DNA from: Komagataeibacter sucrofermentans DSM 15973
GTDB lineage: Bacteria > Pseudomonadota > Alphaproteobacteria > Acetobacterales > Acetobacteraceae
Length of the DNA: 64,000 nucleotides
Direction: 5' to 3'
Assembly: GCF_040581405.1 (NCBI RefSeq)
Contig: NZ_CP137157.1
Location: 686,001 to 750,000, forward strand
A program made the translations under genes and the position numbers. The notes below the pieces were generated by a model. That model saw nothing but the letters and a program-made list of their open reading frames with translations. It ran no database searches and was not told where the DNA came from. This document shows positions 46,161 to 55,160 of the stretch, piece after piece. How positions within the stretch are numbered: position 1 is the first letter of the stretch; the number at the start of each line of letters is the position of its first letter.

Positions 46161-46284
46161 GAGTCGTTTTTTTTCATTTTAAGGGACTCGATGAGTCCAC
46201 AGCATCTTGCACAACCGTGCATAAAAATGGTTTCCATCCTTCCAGAACATGAATCTGGTGCGAATCGGGCCTGAACCCCGATTC
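46161..46284. promoter_or_regulatory. GANTC cluster upstream of rnhB-ccrM
   Basis: Six GANTC sites (the CcrM target) occur in 124 bases: 46161-46165, 46185-46189, 46193-46197, 46251-46255, 46262-46266 and 46280-46284. By chance about one per 256 bases would be expected. Two of them form a GGACTC/GAGTCC dyad (46184-46198). In Caulobacter the ccrM promoter region contains GANTC sites whose methylation state controls transcription, so methylation feedback on this operon is likely. Confidence 0.7.
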
Positions 46285-46290
46285 GCACCA
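46256..46290. promoter_or_regulatory. 14-bp perfect inverted repeat before rnhB
   Basis: TGGTGCGAATCGGG (46256-46269) and CCCGATTCGCACCA (46277-46290) are perfect complements with a seven-base loop CCTGAAC. A GANTC site lies in each arm. The repeat ends 16 bases before the rnhB ATG, just ahead of its ribosome-binding site. It could be a regulator operator or a 5' UTR hairpin; there is no T-tract for termination. Confidence 0.6.
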
Positions 46291-46306
46291 TGACGGGAAG
46301 GACTGG

Positions 46307-46960
46307 ATGCCGGATTACACGCTTGAGCACGCCCATGGGGGACGGGTCGCCGGTGTCGATGAAGTCGGTCGCGGCCCGCTGGCGGGTCCGGTCGTGGCAG
46401 CGGCGGTCATGTTCCTCTCGGGCGTGCCAGGCAACCTGGCCGACACGCTTGATGATTCAAAAAAGCTCAGGCCAAAGGTCCGGCAGCAGCTTTACGATAC
46501 GCTGCATGACACCCCTGATGTCCTGATCGGGGTGGGCGCGGCCTCCGTGGCCGAAATCGAACAGCACAACATCCTGCGCGCGTCATGGATCGCCATGCAG
46601 CGCGCTGTCGGTCGCCTGCCGCAATGGCCCGAACTGGTTCTGGTTGATGGTAACGCCGCGCCCGATTTCGGGTGCCCGGCGCAATGCGTCGTGGGCGGCG
46701 ATGCGATCAGCCTGTCCATTGCCGCGGCCTCGGTCGTGGCCAAGGTCGTGCGCGACCGGGCCATGGAGCGCCTGGCCCGGCGCTGGCCCGCCTATGGCTG
46801 GGAGCGCAATGCCGGTTACGGCACGCCCATCCATCGCGCGGGCCTGATGGCCCACGGCGTCAGCCCCCACCACCGGGCGGCATTCGGCACGGTGCGCCGC
46901 ATCATGCAGGCTTCCGGTCCTTCTTCCTTACATTCAAGCGCGGAGCAGCCATCATGCTGA
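46307..46960 (+). CDS. rnhB: Ribonuclease HII
   Basis: RNase HII (217 residues) nicks DNA at single ribonucleotides and degrades RNA in RNA/DNA hybrids. The motif [20 protein letters not shown] carries the first catalytic Asp and Glu. [14 protein letters not shown], the third-motif [11 protein letters not shown] and [17 protein letters not shown] supply the rest. AAGGA precedes ATG 46307. It is followed after seven bases by ccrM, a pairing common in alphaproteobacteria. Confidence 0.96.
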   Translation: MPDYTLEHAHGGRVAGVDEVGRGPLAGPVVAAAVMFLSGVPGNLADTLDDSKKLRPKVRQQLYDTLHDTPDVLIGVGAASVAEIEQHNILRASWIAMQRAVGRLPQWPELVLVDGNAAPDFGCPAQCVVGGDAISLSIAAASVVAKVVRDRAMERLARRWPAYGWERNAGYGTPIHRAGLMAHGVSPHHRAAFGTVRRIMQASGPSSLHSSAEQPSC

Positions 46961-46967
46961 ACAATTC

Positions 46968-48071
46968 ATGAGCGGTGCGGTAATGATGGAATTGCCCCTT
47001 GACCAGGTGCTGCGTGGCGACTGTGTCGAGATGATGCAGACCCTGCCCGCAGGGTCGATCGACTGCGTGTTCGCCGATCCGCCATACAACCTCCAGCTCA
47101 AGGGCGAGCTGCGTCGCCCGGATGACAGCGTGGTTGATGGCGTGGATGATGACTGGGACAAATTCGCCGACCTGCGGGCCTATGACGAATTCACCCGCGC
47201 CTGGCTGACCGAGGCGCGGCGCGTGCTGCGCAAGGATGGCACGATCTGGGTCATCGGCTCGTATCACAACATCTTCCGCATCGGGGCGATTTTGCAGGAT
47301 CTGGGGTTCTGGATTCTTAATGACGTGATCTGGCGCAAGTCCAACCCCATGCCCAACTTCCGTGGGCGGCGCTTCACCAACGCGCATGAAACGCTGATCT
47401 GGGCGGCGCGTGGGCCAGACAGCCGCTACCGCTTCAACTACCAGGCCATGAAGGCGCTCAATGACGATGTGCAGATGCGCTCGGACTGGTACCTGCCGCT
47501 CTGCACCGGCGGCGAGCGGCTGCGCAACGAACATGGCCTGAAGCTGCACCCCACCCAGAAGCCCGAAAGCCTGCTGCACCGCGTGCTCGTGGCCTCGACC
47601 AATGTAGATGACGTGGTGCTCGACCCCTTTACCGGCACCGGCACCACCACGGCCATGGCGCGCAGGCTGCGCCGCCGCTTTATTGGCATCGAGCGCCACC
47701 CGGACTATGCCGAGGCCGCGATTGGCCGCGCCCGGCGCGAAAAACCCGTGCCGCTGGACAGCGTGCTGACCACGCCCGCCCGGCGCGAAAGCCCACGCGT
47801 GCCCTTTGGCGTGCTGGTCGAGCGCGGCATGGTGCCTGCGGGCACCGTGCTCATGGACCGGCAGAAGCGCGTGCGCGCCACCGTCTCGCCCGATGGCACG
47901 CTGGTCAGCGGGCGGCACCGGGGCTCCATTCACAAGATGGGGGCGACACTGACCAACGCGCCCTCGTGCAATGGCTGGACGTTCTGGTATTTCGAGCACG
48001 AAGGTGAACTGGTGCAACTCGATACGCTGCGCAGCGAGATCCGGGCGGAGCAGGCAGCCGTCGCGTCCTGA
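46968..48071 (+). CDS. ccrM: Cell-cycle DNA adenine methyltransferase CcrM (GANTC)
   Basis: CcrM (367 residues) methylates adenine in GANTC after replication and in Caulobacter times cell-cycle transcription. Motif IV DPPY is at residues 37-40 and motif I FTGTG at 221-225, the beta-class order. The target-recognition region lies between. The C-terminal part from about residue 265 (VPFGVLVERGMVPAGTVLMD) is the extra DNA-binding domain typical of CcrM. ATG 46968 has no close ribosome-binding site and probably relies on coupling to upstream translation; ATG 46983 or 46986 are alternatives. Confidence 0.95.
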   Translation: MSGAVMMELPLDQVLRGDCVEMMQTLPAGSIDCVFADPPYNLQLKGELRRPDDSVVDGVDDDWDKFADLRAYDEFTRAWLTEARRVLRKDGTIWVIGSYHNIFRIGAILQDLGFWILNDVIWRKSNPMPNFRGRRFTNAHETLIWAARGPDSRYRFNYQAMKALNDDVQMRSDWYLPLCTGGERLRNEHGLKLHPTQKPESLLHRVLVASTNVDDVVLDPFTGTGTTTAMARRLRRRFIGIERHPDYAEAAIGRARREKPVPLDSVLTTPARRESPRVPFGVLVERGMVPAGTVLMDRQKRVRATVSPDGTLVSGRHRGSIHKMGATLTNAPSCNGWTFWYFEHEGELVQLDTLRSEIRAEQAAVAS

Positions 48072-48093
48072 TGGCGGGGGAAGGCAGGGTGGC

Positions 48094-49368
48094 ATGAACC
48101 GGTGCCCCGATCCTGACGGGCCGCATGGCCTGCCCAGCATGGAATGGAGCCCGGCCCGCCATGCCGCGCTGCTGACCGAGGATTACCTGTTCAGCCAGCT
48201 CATTCCCTATATCGGCAACAAGCGAAAGCTGCTCGGCCTGATCGCGCAGGCCATCGCGGCCACGGGCGAGGCGCCACCCCGCACGGACTTCATCGACCTG
48301 TTTGCAGGCACCGGCGTGGTATCAAGGCTGGCCAAGCAGCTTGGCTTTCGCGTGCTGTGCAATGACTGGGAGCCCTATAGCGAGCAGATCAACCGCTGCC
48401 ATGTGGCCCAGTCGCGCGCGCCGGTCTTTCATGGCGGGCGCAGTTATGAACAGGTCATGGCGGAACTCAACGCCCTGCCGCCCCTTGAGGGCTGGATCAC
48501 CCGCCACCTGTGCCCTGATGATGACGTGCATTATGACACCGCGCGCGACCGGATGTTCTACATGCGCAAGAACGGCATGCGCATTGACGCCATCCGCACG
48601 CAGGTTGCGCAGTGGGAACACGATGGCCTGCTTGATGCCGGACAGAAGGCCTGCCTGCTGGCCCCGCTGCTGTACAGCGCCAGCTACAACAGCAATACCA
48701 GCGGGCTGTTCAAGGGGTTTCATCGCGGCTGGGGCGGGCGCACGGGCACGGCGCTGTACCGCATCGCCGCCGACCTCATGCTCCGCCCGGCGGGTTTTAT
48801 TGATAACGGGCATGAGCACAGGGTGCTGCGCATGGATGCCCATGCCCTGGCCGCCAGCCTGGCGGGGGAGGTGGGGGAAGCGGCCATCGCCTATATCGAT
48901 CCACCCTACAATCAGCACCCCTATGGCGCCAATTACCACGTGCTCAACACCATTGCCCTGTGGGACAGTCCGCCCGTCGCGCCAAAGATTACCGGGCGCG
49001 ACAAGGCGGCCATACGCCAGGACTGGCGCACCGAGCGCCGCAGCCCCTACAACCACCGCAGGCAGGCGCTTGCGGCCTACCGGCACCTGCTCTCGGTGCT
49101 TGATACGCGCTGGATCGCCACGAGTTACAGCACCGATGGCTTCATTGCGCTCAAAGACATGCTGCGGGCCAATTGCGAGCGCGGCGCGGTGCAGGTCTTT
49201 ACCCGCCCCTACAAGCGCTATCGCGTCAGCCGCCAGCGCTATTCCGCACGCCCCATGACGCTGGAATTCGTCGTGCTGACCAACACCCGCCGCCCGCCAC
49301 AGCGCACGGCCGATGAGATCTGGCACGAAATCACCACTCTTGAGGCCAGCCTGAACAAGGTGCCCTGA
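48094..49368 (+). CDS. D12-class DNA adenine methyltransferase (alpha class)
   Basis: A 424-residue N6-adenine methyltransferase of the D12/Dam fold. The pocket motif YIGNKRKLL (39-47), the AdoMet-binding FIDLFAGTG (66-74) and the catalytic DPPYN (269-273) appear in alpha-class order, opposite to CcrM. It starts 22 bases after ccrM. No restriction endonuclease accompanies it, so it looks like an orphan methyltransferase. ATG 48094 was chosen over an in-frame start at 47971 that lies inside ccrM. Target sequence cannot be told from sequence alone. Confidence 0.85.
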   Translation: MNRCPDPDGPHGLPSMEWSPARHAALLTEDYLFSQLIPYIGNKRKLLGLIAQAIAATGEAPPRTDFIDLFAGTGVVSRLAKQLGFRVLCNDWEPYSEQINRCHVAQSRAPVFHGGRSYEQVMAELNALPPLEGWITRHLCPDDDVHYDTARDRMFYMRKNGMRIDAIRTQVAQWEHDGLLDAGQKACLLAPLLYSASYNSNTSGLFKGFHRGWGGRTGTALYRIAADLMLRPAGFIDNGHEHRVLRMDAHALAASLAGEVGEAAIAYIDPPYNQHPYGANYHVLNTIALWDSPPVAPKITGRDKAAIRQDWRTERRSPYNHRRQALAAYRHLLSVLDTRWIATSYSTDGFIALKDMLRANCERGAVQVFTRPYKRYRVSRQRYSARPMTLEFVVLTNTRRPPQRTADEIWHEITTLEASLNKVP

Positions 49369-49374
49369 ATAAAG

Positions 49375-49440
49375 ATGTTTCTGGTGAAGCTTTTTTCAAA
49401 AAGCTCTGGAAAGGCTGCCGTACTTTAAAAAGCAGCCCCT
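49375..49440. repeat. Degenerate copy of two-hairpin repeat
   Basis: Hairpin AGCTTTTT (49388-49395)/AAAAAGCT (49398-49405) is followed by GGCTGC (49413-49418)/GCAGCC (49432-49437). The order, spacing and the GGTGAAGCTTTTT core match the better-kept copy at 63743-63818. The outer stem is eroded here. It lies between convergent genes (methyltransferase and ankyrin protein), where it may also serve as terminator for both. Confidence 0.65.
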
Positions 49441-49473
49441 GATGTGCCCGTATTTCTGTCAGTGCCGAGGGGT

Positions 49474-50070
49474 TTAGCTGCCGCCAAAGCCCAGAAACCC
49501 GATCGACGGGTCGGCATGGCCGCCCGAGGCATCATAGCGCCGGTCGGGCGAGGCGGTGGTCGAGGCATGTTTGGGCATGGTCAGCGGCGGGGTGTCGTCC
49601 GCGCCGCTTTCAAGGTTGTTGGAGGCGAAATGCGGGTCCGCGTCCGAGAAGGTGCGCATCGACAGCAGCAGGAAGGTAATGTCGTTACGGTTCAGGTCGA
49701 TGGCCATATCAAGCGGCGTCTGGCCAAGCTGGTTCTGGGCCGTCATGTCAGCACCGCGGTTCAGCGCTTCCTTCGCCGCGCCAAGGCTGCCACGGTTGAT
49801 GGCATCGAACAGCGCATTGGTCGGGTTCATGTCGGAATTGGCGTGGCCGTGCTCTTCCTCGCGCGATTCAGCGCCAGGCAGCGCCGCTGGCGGGGCTGCG
49901 GCCTTGGCCGCGCGGCGGGCCTCGGCCTTCTTGGCGGCCTCGGCGGCGTCAGCCTCGGCTTCAGCATCTTCGGCATCCTGCGCATGTGCCACATGCAATG
50001 GCATGCACATGGCAGGAAGGCCCGCGAACAGGGCGGCAACAAGAAGATATATACCGGATCTGGAAATCAT
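49474..50070 (-). CDS. Exported ankyrin-repeat protein
   Basis: A 198-residue protein with a signal peptide (ISRSGIYLLVAALFAGLPAM, cleavage likely after AHA). An Ala/Lys/Glu-rich probably helical segment (about 35-70) is followed by roughly two ankyrin repeats (NALFDAINRGSLGAAKEALN and GQTPLDMAIDLNRNDITFLL). The C-terminal 60 residues are low-complexity and polar. The start was placed at ATG 50070 because the signal peptide begins there; the open frame extends upstream to 50214. Partner and role are unknown. Confidence 0.8.
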   Translation of the reverse strand: MISRSGIYLLVAALFAGLPAMCMPLHVAHAQDAEDAEAEADAAEAAKKAEARRAAKAAAPPAALPGAESREEEHGHANSDMNPTNALFDAINRGSLGAAKEALNRGADMTAQNQLGQTPLDMAIDLNRNDITFLLLSMRTFSDADPHFASNNLESGADDTPPLTMPKHASTTASPDRRYDASGGHADPSIGFLGFGGS

Positions 50071-50271
50071 GTCCTGTCCCGAGAGTGAGCGTTCAGCCAG
50101 CCGCGCAACAGCCCTGCGCTGCCTGCCGGTTCTGCTGATTACCGCAAAATCGTGGTGGATGCGACGATTAATCCACTTTCCCGCCACCGCTGCCTGAAAA
50201 GCCAGTCCGCTCAACAGCCTGCCATCATGAAGGTGGTTGTGACGATGCTTTTTTCCAGGGCATTGCCATAC

Positions 50272-52407
50272 TCAGGGGCGGCTCTCCCGCCACCATGCCA
50301 TGAACACCATCAGCAGCACGAACAGCCCCATGACCCAGGCCGGGAGCACGGCATTGGCCTGTTGCCCCGATATGCTGTGCGCATTGCGGGCCGGGAAGGC
50401 AAAGCGGCTGGCTGATGAAGCGTGGCCGCCCTCTGTCATCACCATCTCCGGCATGGAAGGGGTCTGCGCGTCCGCGCCAAGCCAGTGCACGCCGCCGCCG
50501 GTTGCTGCTGCCATGGGGCCAAGCACGGAGGCCGTGGCCCGCAGGTCGGCAAATTCCAGCGGGTCTTCCACGCGCGGGGCGGCGAAGGCTTCATGCCCGG
50601 CATCATCGCGCACGGTCCATATGCCTTCCTGCGTTGCGGGCAGGCGGGCGCGGGCGAGGCCGGTATTGCCCGCAGGCTCGAGTGTGACCTGCTGGCTCTT
50701 GCCATCAGGCGCCGTGACATGCACCACCGGCGCGGGCCCGGTCGTGACCGAGCGGCGGGTGATGGTCATCTGCCCTGCCGTAATGCTGGCCTCAAGCTGG
50801 TTTTCCTCGAGTTCCGGCTCTTTCATCAGCCAGTGCGAGATGCGGCGCAGCAGTTCGGACTGCGGGCCGCCGCCACCCTCCCCATGCGACCACAGCCATG
50901 CCTGGTCAGACATCAGGAAGGCCACGCGCCCCTTGTCCGCATGGTCGAGCACCAGCAGGGGCTGGTGTTCGGGGCCGGTCATCAGCACCTCGCCCCGGGC
51001 GGAATCGCTGCGCAGGCTGCGATACCACGGCCCCCAGCCCGGCCTGGCCCCTGCATGCTCGGGCGCGCCCGGCAGGCCGGAGGTGACCGGGTGGCGCATG
51101 CCGGTTTCGGTCAGGTCTGGCCTGAAGCGCTGGATGGCCATGCCATCGCCCGTGGTTACGTGCGCGGGCAGGATATCGGAAAGTGGCGTATCCTGCAGCG
51201 AACCGGCGGTGAGGAATTCCGGCCCGCCAATCAGCAGCAGCCCACCGCCTTCACGGATGTGGTTGACGATGTTGCGCAGATAGGCCTCGGGCAGGATGCC
51301 ACGGTTTTCAAACCCGTCGAGAATGATGAGATCGAATTGCCCCACCTTCTGCTGGAACAGTTCATTGACCGGGAAGGCGATCAGCGCCAGGTCCGAAAGC
51401 GGCGTGCCATCATCGCGGTCGGGCGGCCGCAAAATGGTGAAGTGCACGAGATCAACCGAAGGGTCGGCCTTGAGCAGCCGCCGCCACACGCGCTCGCCCT
51501 GGTTGGGCGTGCCGGATACCAGCAGCACGCGCAGCCGGTCGCGCACGCCGTTGATGCGGATGACATCATGGTTGTTGCGCGTCGAGACCTCGCCGGGCAG
51601 TTCGGGCGCTGACAGGCCGATCAGCATCTCGCCCGGATGGGTGACAGGCAGGGTAATGTCCTGCGGCTCGCCAATTTTTACCGGGCGGGTAAAGGTCGCG
51701 CCATCGCCCTGCGTGAGCGTAAGCTGCGTGGCCGCCCCCGGCTGAGGGGGCGCGCCCTGGTCATCAATCTGCACGCGGATGGTCACGTCCTTGCCCACGA
51801 TGGCAAAGGGCGGGGCCTGAAGCACGCGCAGGTGGCGGTCGGTTTCCTCGCCCTTGCCGGTCAGCAGTACGTGCAGCGGCAGAAGGGTGCGGTGGCCATG
51901 GCCATCATCGGGGTTGAGCGTGTCGGGCACGGCGGCGGGCACGTCATGGTCCTCGCCATCGGTAATCAGCACGGCCCCCGCCAGGCGGGAGGGGGGAATG
52001 TCAGCCGCCGCCTGCTGCAATGCTGCAAACAGCCGCGTGCCGCCATGCTGCGCCTCGCGCACGGTCACGATGCGCGGCACGAGGCCGGGCACGCGGTTCA
52101 TGGCGGCCTGCACGCGCGCTGCCGTGTTGCGCGCCATCTCGCCCCGGTTGCGCTCGTTCATCGAGGCCGACTGGTCCACCACCACAAGTGCTGTTTCAGG
52201 CAGGGGGTGCCATGTCTCGGTAATGCGCTGGGGGTTGTACAGCCACAGGGCCACCCCCAGCCCGGCCAGCAGCCGCCACATGCTGCCGCGCACGCGGCGG
52301 GCAAGGCCCCACAGGGCAAGGGCTGCGCAGGCGGCCACCAGCAGGTTGATGCACCACGGCGGCACAAGCGGGCTGAGCGCCATCATGTGGCGCGACAGAT
52401 CAGGCAT
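50272..52407 (-). CDS. Membrane VWA / glutamine-amidotransferase-like protein of MoxR cluster
   Basis: A 711-residue protein. Two N-terminal membrane helices (about 18-35 and 43-57) precede a VWA-like domain with an intact MIDAS signature DQSAS (78-82) and TDGED later. The middle contains a class-I-amidotransferase-like Rossmann region (REGGGLLLIGGPEFL) that lacks a nucleophilic cysteine. A single C-terminal membrane helix ends in WWRESRP. It starts five bases after the DUF4159 stop and is the last gene of the MoxR cluster. Function is unknown in this family; a chaperone-like role with MoxR is inferred. Confidence 0.8.
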   Translation of the reverse strand: MPDLSRHMMALSPLVPPWCINLLVAACAALALWGLARRVRGSMWRLLAGLGVALWLYNPQRITETWHPLPETALVVVDQSASMNERNRGEMARNTAARVQAAMNRVPGLVPRIVTVREAQHGGTRLFAALQQAAADIPPSRLAGAVLITDGEDHDVPAAVPDTLNPDDGHGHRTLLPLHVLLTGKGEETDRHLRVLQAPPFAIVGKDVTIRVQIDDQGAPPQPGAATQLTLTQGDGATFTRPVKIGEPQDITLPVTHPGEMLIGLSAPELPGEVSTRNNHDVIRINGVRDRLRVLLVSGTPNQGERVWRRLLKADPSVDLVHFTILRPPDRDDGTPLSDLALIAFPVNELFQQKVGQFDLIILDGFENRGILPEAYLRNIVNHIREGGGLLLIGGPEFLTAGSLQDTPLSDILPAHVTTGDGMAIQRFRPDLTETGMRHPVTSGLPGAPEHAGARPGWGPWYRSLRSDSARGEVLMTGPEHQPLLVLDHADKGRVAFLMSDQAWLWSHGEGGGGPQSELLRRISHWLMKEPELEENQLEASITAGQMTITRRSVTTGPAPVVHVTAPDGKSQQVTLEPAGNTGLARARLPATQEGIWTVRDDAGHEAFAAPRVEDPLEFADLRATASVLGPMAAATGGGVHWLGADAQTPSMPEMVMTEGGHASSASRFAFPARNAHSISGQQANAVLPAWVMGLFVLLMVFMAWWRESRP

Positions 52408-52412
52408 GCCGC

Positions 52413-55160
52413 TTACTCCCCAAGCCGTTTGAGCAGCGCAGGCACATGCACCTGGTCCGCCTTGTAGTTGCCGATCAGGGCATAGATCACGGCATTCACG
52501 CCAAAACGGTAGGCCGTGACGCGCTGTTCCGCCCCGTCGGGCACGGGGGCGTAGGGCGTGTTGCCTGCTTCATCCACCGCCCAGGCATGTGCCCAGTCAT
52601 TGCTGCCGATAATGACCGGGCTCACCCCGTCATTCGTGCTGTCACCCTCCTGCGCCACCCAGACGGGCATGCCATCGTACCGGCCGGGAAAATCATGCAG
52701 AAGGTAGAAGGTGTGCGAGAGCACATGATGGCTGTCGAGCTGGGCGAGCGGCGGAATGTCCAGCCCCGCCGTCATGCGCTTCAGTGCTGCCGCCGTGCCG
52801 GGTGCCGAGCCGGTATAGCTGCTGGCGTTTTCGGGTGCCGTGGCCGGGTCCTGGCCCTGCGTGTCGATCAGCAGGATGCCGCCGTGGCGCATATAGGTGT
52901 TCAGCGCTGTCGTGCGGGCCGGGCTGGTGAGGGCATCAGGCGTAACCGGCCAGTAGATGAGCGGGTAATAGGACAGGTCATCACGTTCCGGCGTCACGCC
53001 ATCGGGGTGGCCCAGCACGGCGGAGGTGCGGGCGTTGACGTAGTCCGACAGGCCCTGAAGCCCTTCTTTCGACACGTCATCAATCTCGGGGTGGCCGGTC
53101 ACGATATAGGCCAGCCGGGTTTCGAGCGCGGCACGCGGCACGTCGGGCGGTATGTCGGCGCCCTGTGCCGCGGCGCTGGCCATGCCCATGCCGCAGCACA
53201 GAACAAGAGCCGCAAGCCCGCGCCCGCGCCATGGCTGCCCGCGCTGCAGGATGCTGACCAGCCCGTCGGCCAGCAGCAGCACGGCGGCGAGCACGAGCAG
53301 CACCGGCCCGATGGACAGGTCAGCCACCTGCCCGCGCAGGTCGGATACGGTGCCGATGGGGGCCTGGGCTGCAAGGGCTGCCGGGTCATCGCCCATATTG
53401 AGCGCGCGGCGGCTGCTGCGCGGGCCATACAGCCCCGGCGGGTGTTCGGGGCCGGGGGCGGTGTGGCCAAACGCATCGGCCCGCAGCGCCTGCGCGCCCG
53501 CGGGGGGTGCGACCAGCGTGCCATCGCCATCAAGCGCCATATAGGGGGCGAGCAGCGTGGCGCCAGCGGGTGTTTCGATGCCCGAGGCCTGATCGATCAG
53601 GTGCTGGAGCATGCCCACGAACAGCCCCGACAGCGGCAGGTTCGACCATTCCGCCGTGCTGGTCACATGGAACAGCACGACCTGCCCCGCGCCCAGTGCT
53701 GCGTGGGTGACCAGCGGCGTGCCATCATCGAGCCGCGCCCAGCTATGGCTGTCGAGATCGGTGGAAGGCTGGGCCAGCACCTGCCGCGATACCGTGACAT
53801 CGGCCGGGATGTCCAGATCATGGAATGGCGATGTGGCGGGGAAGGGAGCGAGATGTTCAGGCCTGCTCCATGACATCGCGCCGCCAAGCACGCGGGCGCC
53901 ATCCATCAGCGGCACGGGCACAAGCGGGTCGGCCTGCGGCTGTGGCGTGTCGCTCCCGCCATTCGTGGCATCCGCCCCCTGAATGAGCAGCGGGCCGGCA
54001 AAACGGATCAGCGTGCCGCCCGCGCGCACCCATGCCGCGACTTTCTTGCGGCTGTCAGGGCTGCCCAATGTGCCGTCGGGCGCGATGATGACCGAAAGCG
54101 GGCGCGCGAGCAGCGTATCGAGGTCGCCCTCACGCAGTTCGGCTGTGGGTTGCAGCGCGCGCCGCAGGTAGAACAGGCTGCCCATCAGCGGCGTGTCGGA
54201 ACTGCCGGTTGCGATCAGCCCCACCGGGCGCTGGCGCTCGCGCTCGTCCAGCAGGCGGATGCCAGCAGGCCCCCCCATGCCATCAAGGGCGAGGTGATCG
54301 ACCTTGTTGCGCAGTTCGGCGGGCAGGTCGGGGGCAAGATCGGCGTGGTCGGCGCCTGCGGGCAGGTTGACCGGCAGCAGGCCGAGCGTGCCGCCGGTCG
54401 CGGTTTCAAGGCGGAGCTGGCCGGTGCGCGGATGGTCGCGCGGCACGGTGCGCAGCCGTGTGGCCAGATTGCCCTGACCGCTGGCAGGCGGCGCCAGCAG
54501 CATGATATCGGATTGCGGCACCTGCATGTCATGCACGGGGCCAATGCTAGCCAGGGCGGCTGCAAAATCTGCGTCGCCCCCCGTCGCCAGTCCGTCGGCA
54601 ATGTAAACCACCGGCCCGCGCCAGTTCTGGTCTGCAAGGGCCTTGAGCGCATGGGTGGCCGCGATACGGTCGGCGGCCCATGCGCGGGGCAGCATCGGGT
54701 CGATCTGACTGCGTAGCAGGTCGGCCTGCACGGCGGGCTGGACCGTGATGGGATCAAGCGCATCATTGCGGGCAGTGAGCAGCAGGCGGGCGGTGTGGCC
54801 CGTGCGGGCAAGGTGATCGAGCAGGCCATCAAGCGCGTGGATGCGCTGCGACCACGTGCCCGCCGCGGCCCAGCCATTATCAAGCACGATCAGGCAGTCG
54901 GCATCGGGCAGGCCGCCCTGGCCACGCGGAAAGACCGGCTGCGCCAGCCCCAGCACCAGCCCCAGCACGGCCAGACAGCGCAGCAGCACGCGCCACAGCG
55001 GGGCGGAGGTCGCATCAGGCGGCGGGGCCGTGAGGGCGCCCAGCAGCCGCATGGGCGGGAAGGACTGCGTGCGTGGCGCGGGTGGGCGGGCATGCAGCAG
55101 CCACCACACAAGAGGCAGGGCCAGCAGGCCAAGCAGCATCCAGGGTGCCAGCAGGATCAT
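52413..55160 (-). CDS. DUF4159 protein with BatA-type N-terminus
   Basis: A 915-residue membrane protein. The N-terminus MILLAPWMLLGLLALPLVWW is the BatA-type anchor, and a second helix lies near residues 58-76. A VWA-like domain follows, but its metal site reads DNGWA (94-98) rather than DxSxS. A third membrane helix is near the C-terminal third. The last 210 residues form DUF4159 (SYYPLIYWPV, HGGILLIDTQGQ, VWVAQEGD). ATG 55160 overlaps the DUF58 stop (ATGA); the frame is open further upstream, but those residues are unlike the family. Confidence 0.82.
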   Translation of the reverse strand: MILLAPWMLLGLLALPLVWWLLHARPPAPRTQSFPPMRLLGALTAPPPDATSAPLWRVLLRCLAVLGLVLGLAQPVFPRGQGGLPDADCLIVLDNGWAAAGTWSQRIHALDGLLDHLARTGHTARLLLTARNDALDPITVQPAVQADLLRSQIDPMLPRAWAADRIAATHALKALADQNWRGPVVYIADGLATGGDADFAAALASIGPVHDMQVPQSDIMLLAPPASGQGNLATRLRTVPRDHPRTGQLRLETATGGTLGLLPVNLPAGADHADLAPDLPAELRNKVDHLALDGMGGPAGIRLLDERERQRPVGLIATGSSDTPLMGSLFYLRRALQPTAELREGDLDTLLARPLSVIIAPDGTLGSPDSRKKVAAWVRAGGTLIRFAGPLLIQGADATNGGSDTPQPQADPLVPVPLMDGARVLGGAMSWSRPEHLAPFPATSPFHDLDIPADVTVSRQVLAQPSTDLDSHSWARLDDGTPLVTHAALGAGQVVLFHVTSTAEWSNLPLSGLFVGMLQHLIDQASGIETPAGATLLAPYMALDGDGTLVAPPAGAQALRADAFGHTAPGPEHPPGLYGPRSSRRALNMGDDPAALAAQAPIGTVSDLRGQVADLSIGPVLLVLAAVLLLADGLVSILQRGQPWRGRGLAALVLCCGMGMASAAAQGADIPPDVPRAALETRLAYIVTGHPEIDDVSKEGLQGLSDYVNARTSAVLGHPDGVTPERDDLSYYPLIYWPVTPDALTSPARTTALNTYMRHGGILLIDTQGQDPATAPENASSYTGSAPGTAAALKRMTAGLDIPPLAQLDSHHVLSHTFYLLHDFPGRYDGMPVWVAQEGDSTNDGVSPVIIGSNDWAHAWAVDEAGNTPYAPVPDGAEQRVTAYRFGVNAVIYALIGNYKADQVHVPALLKRLGE

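Noticed and set aside
49375-49440. Simple convergent terminator only
   Set aside because: The two-hairpin order and the GGTGAAGCTTTTT core match the element at 63743-63818, so repeat membership explains it better, although it may also terminate transcription.
50422-53873. Plus-strand ORFs opposite the VWA and DUF4159 genes (396, 276 and 475 codons)
   Set aside because: Shadows of the minus-strand genes. The minus strand shows membrane helices, MIDAS motifs and overlapping starts and stops; the plus strand shows none.
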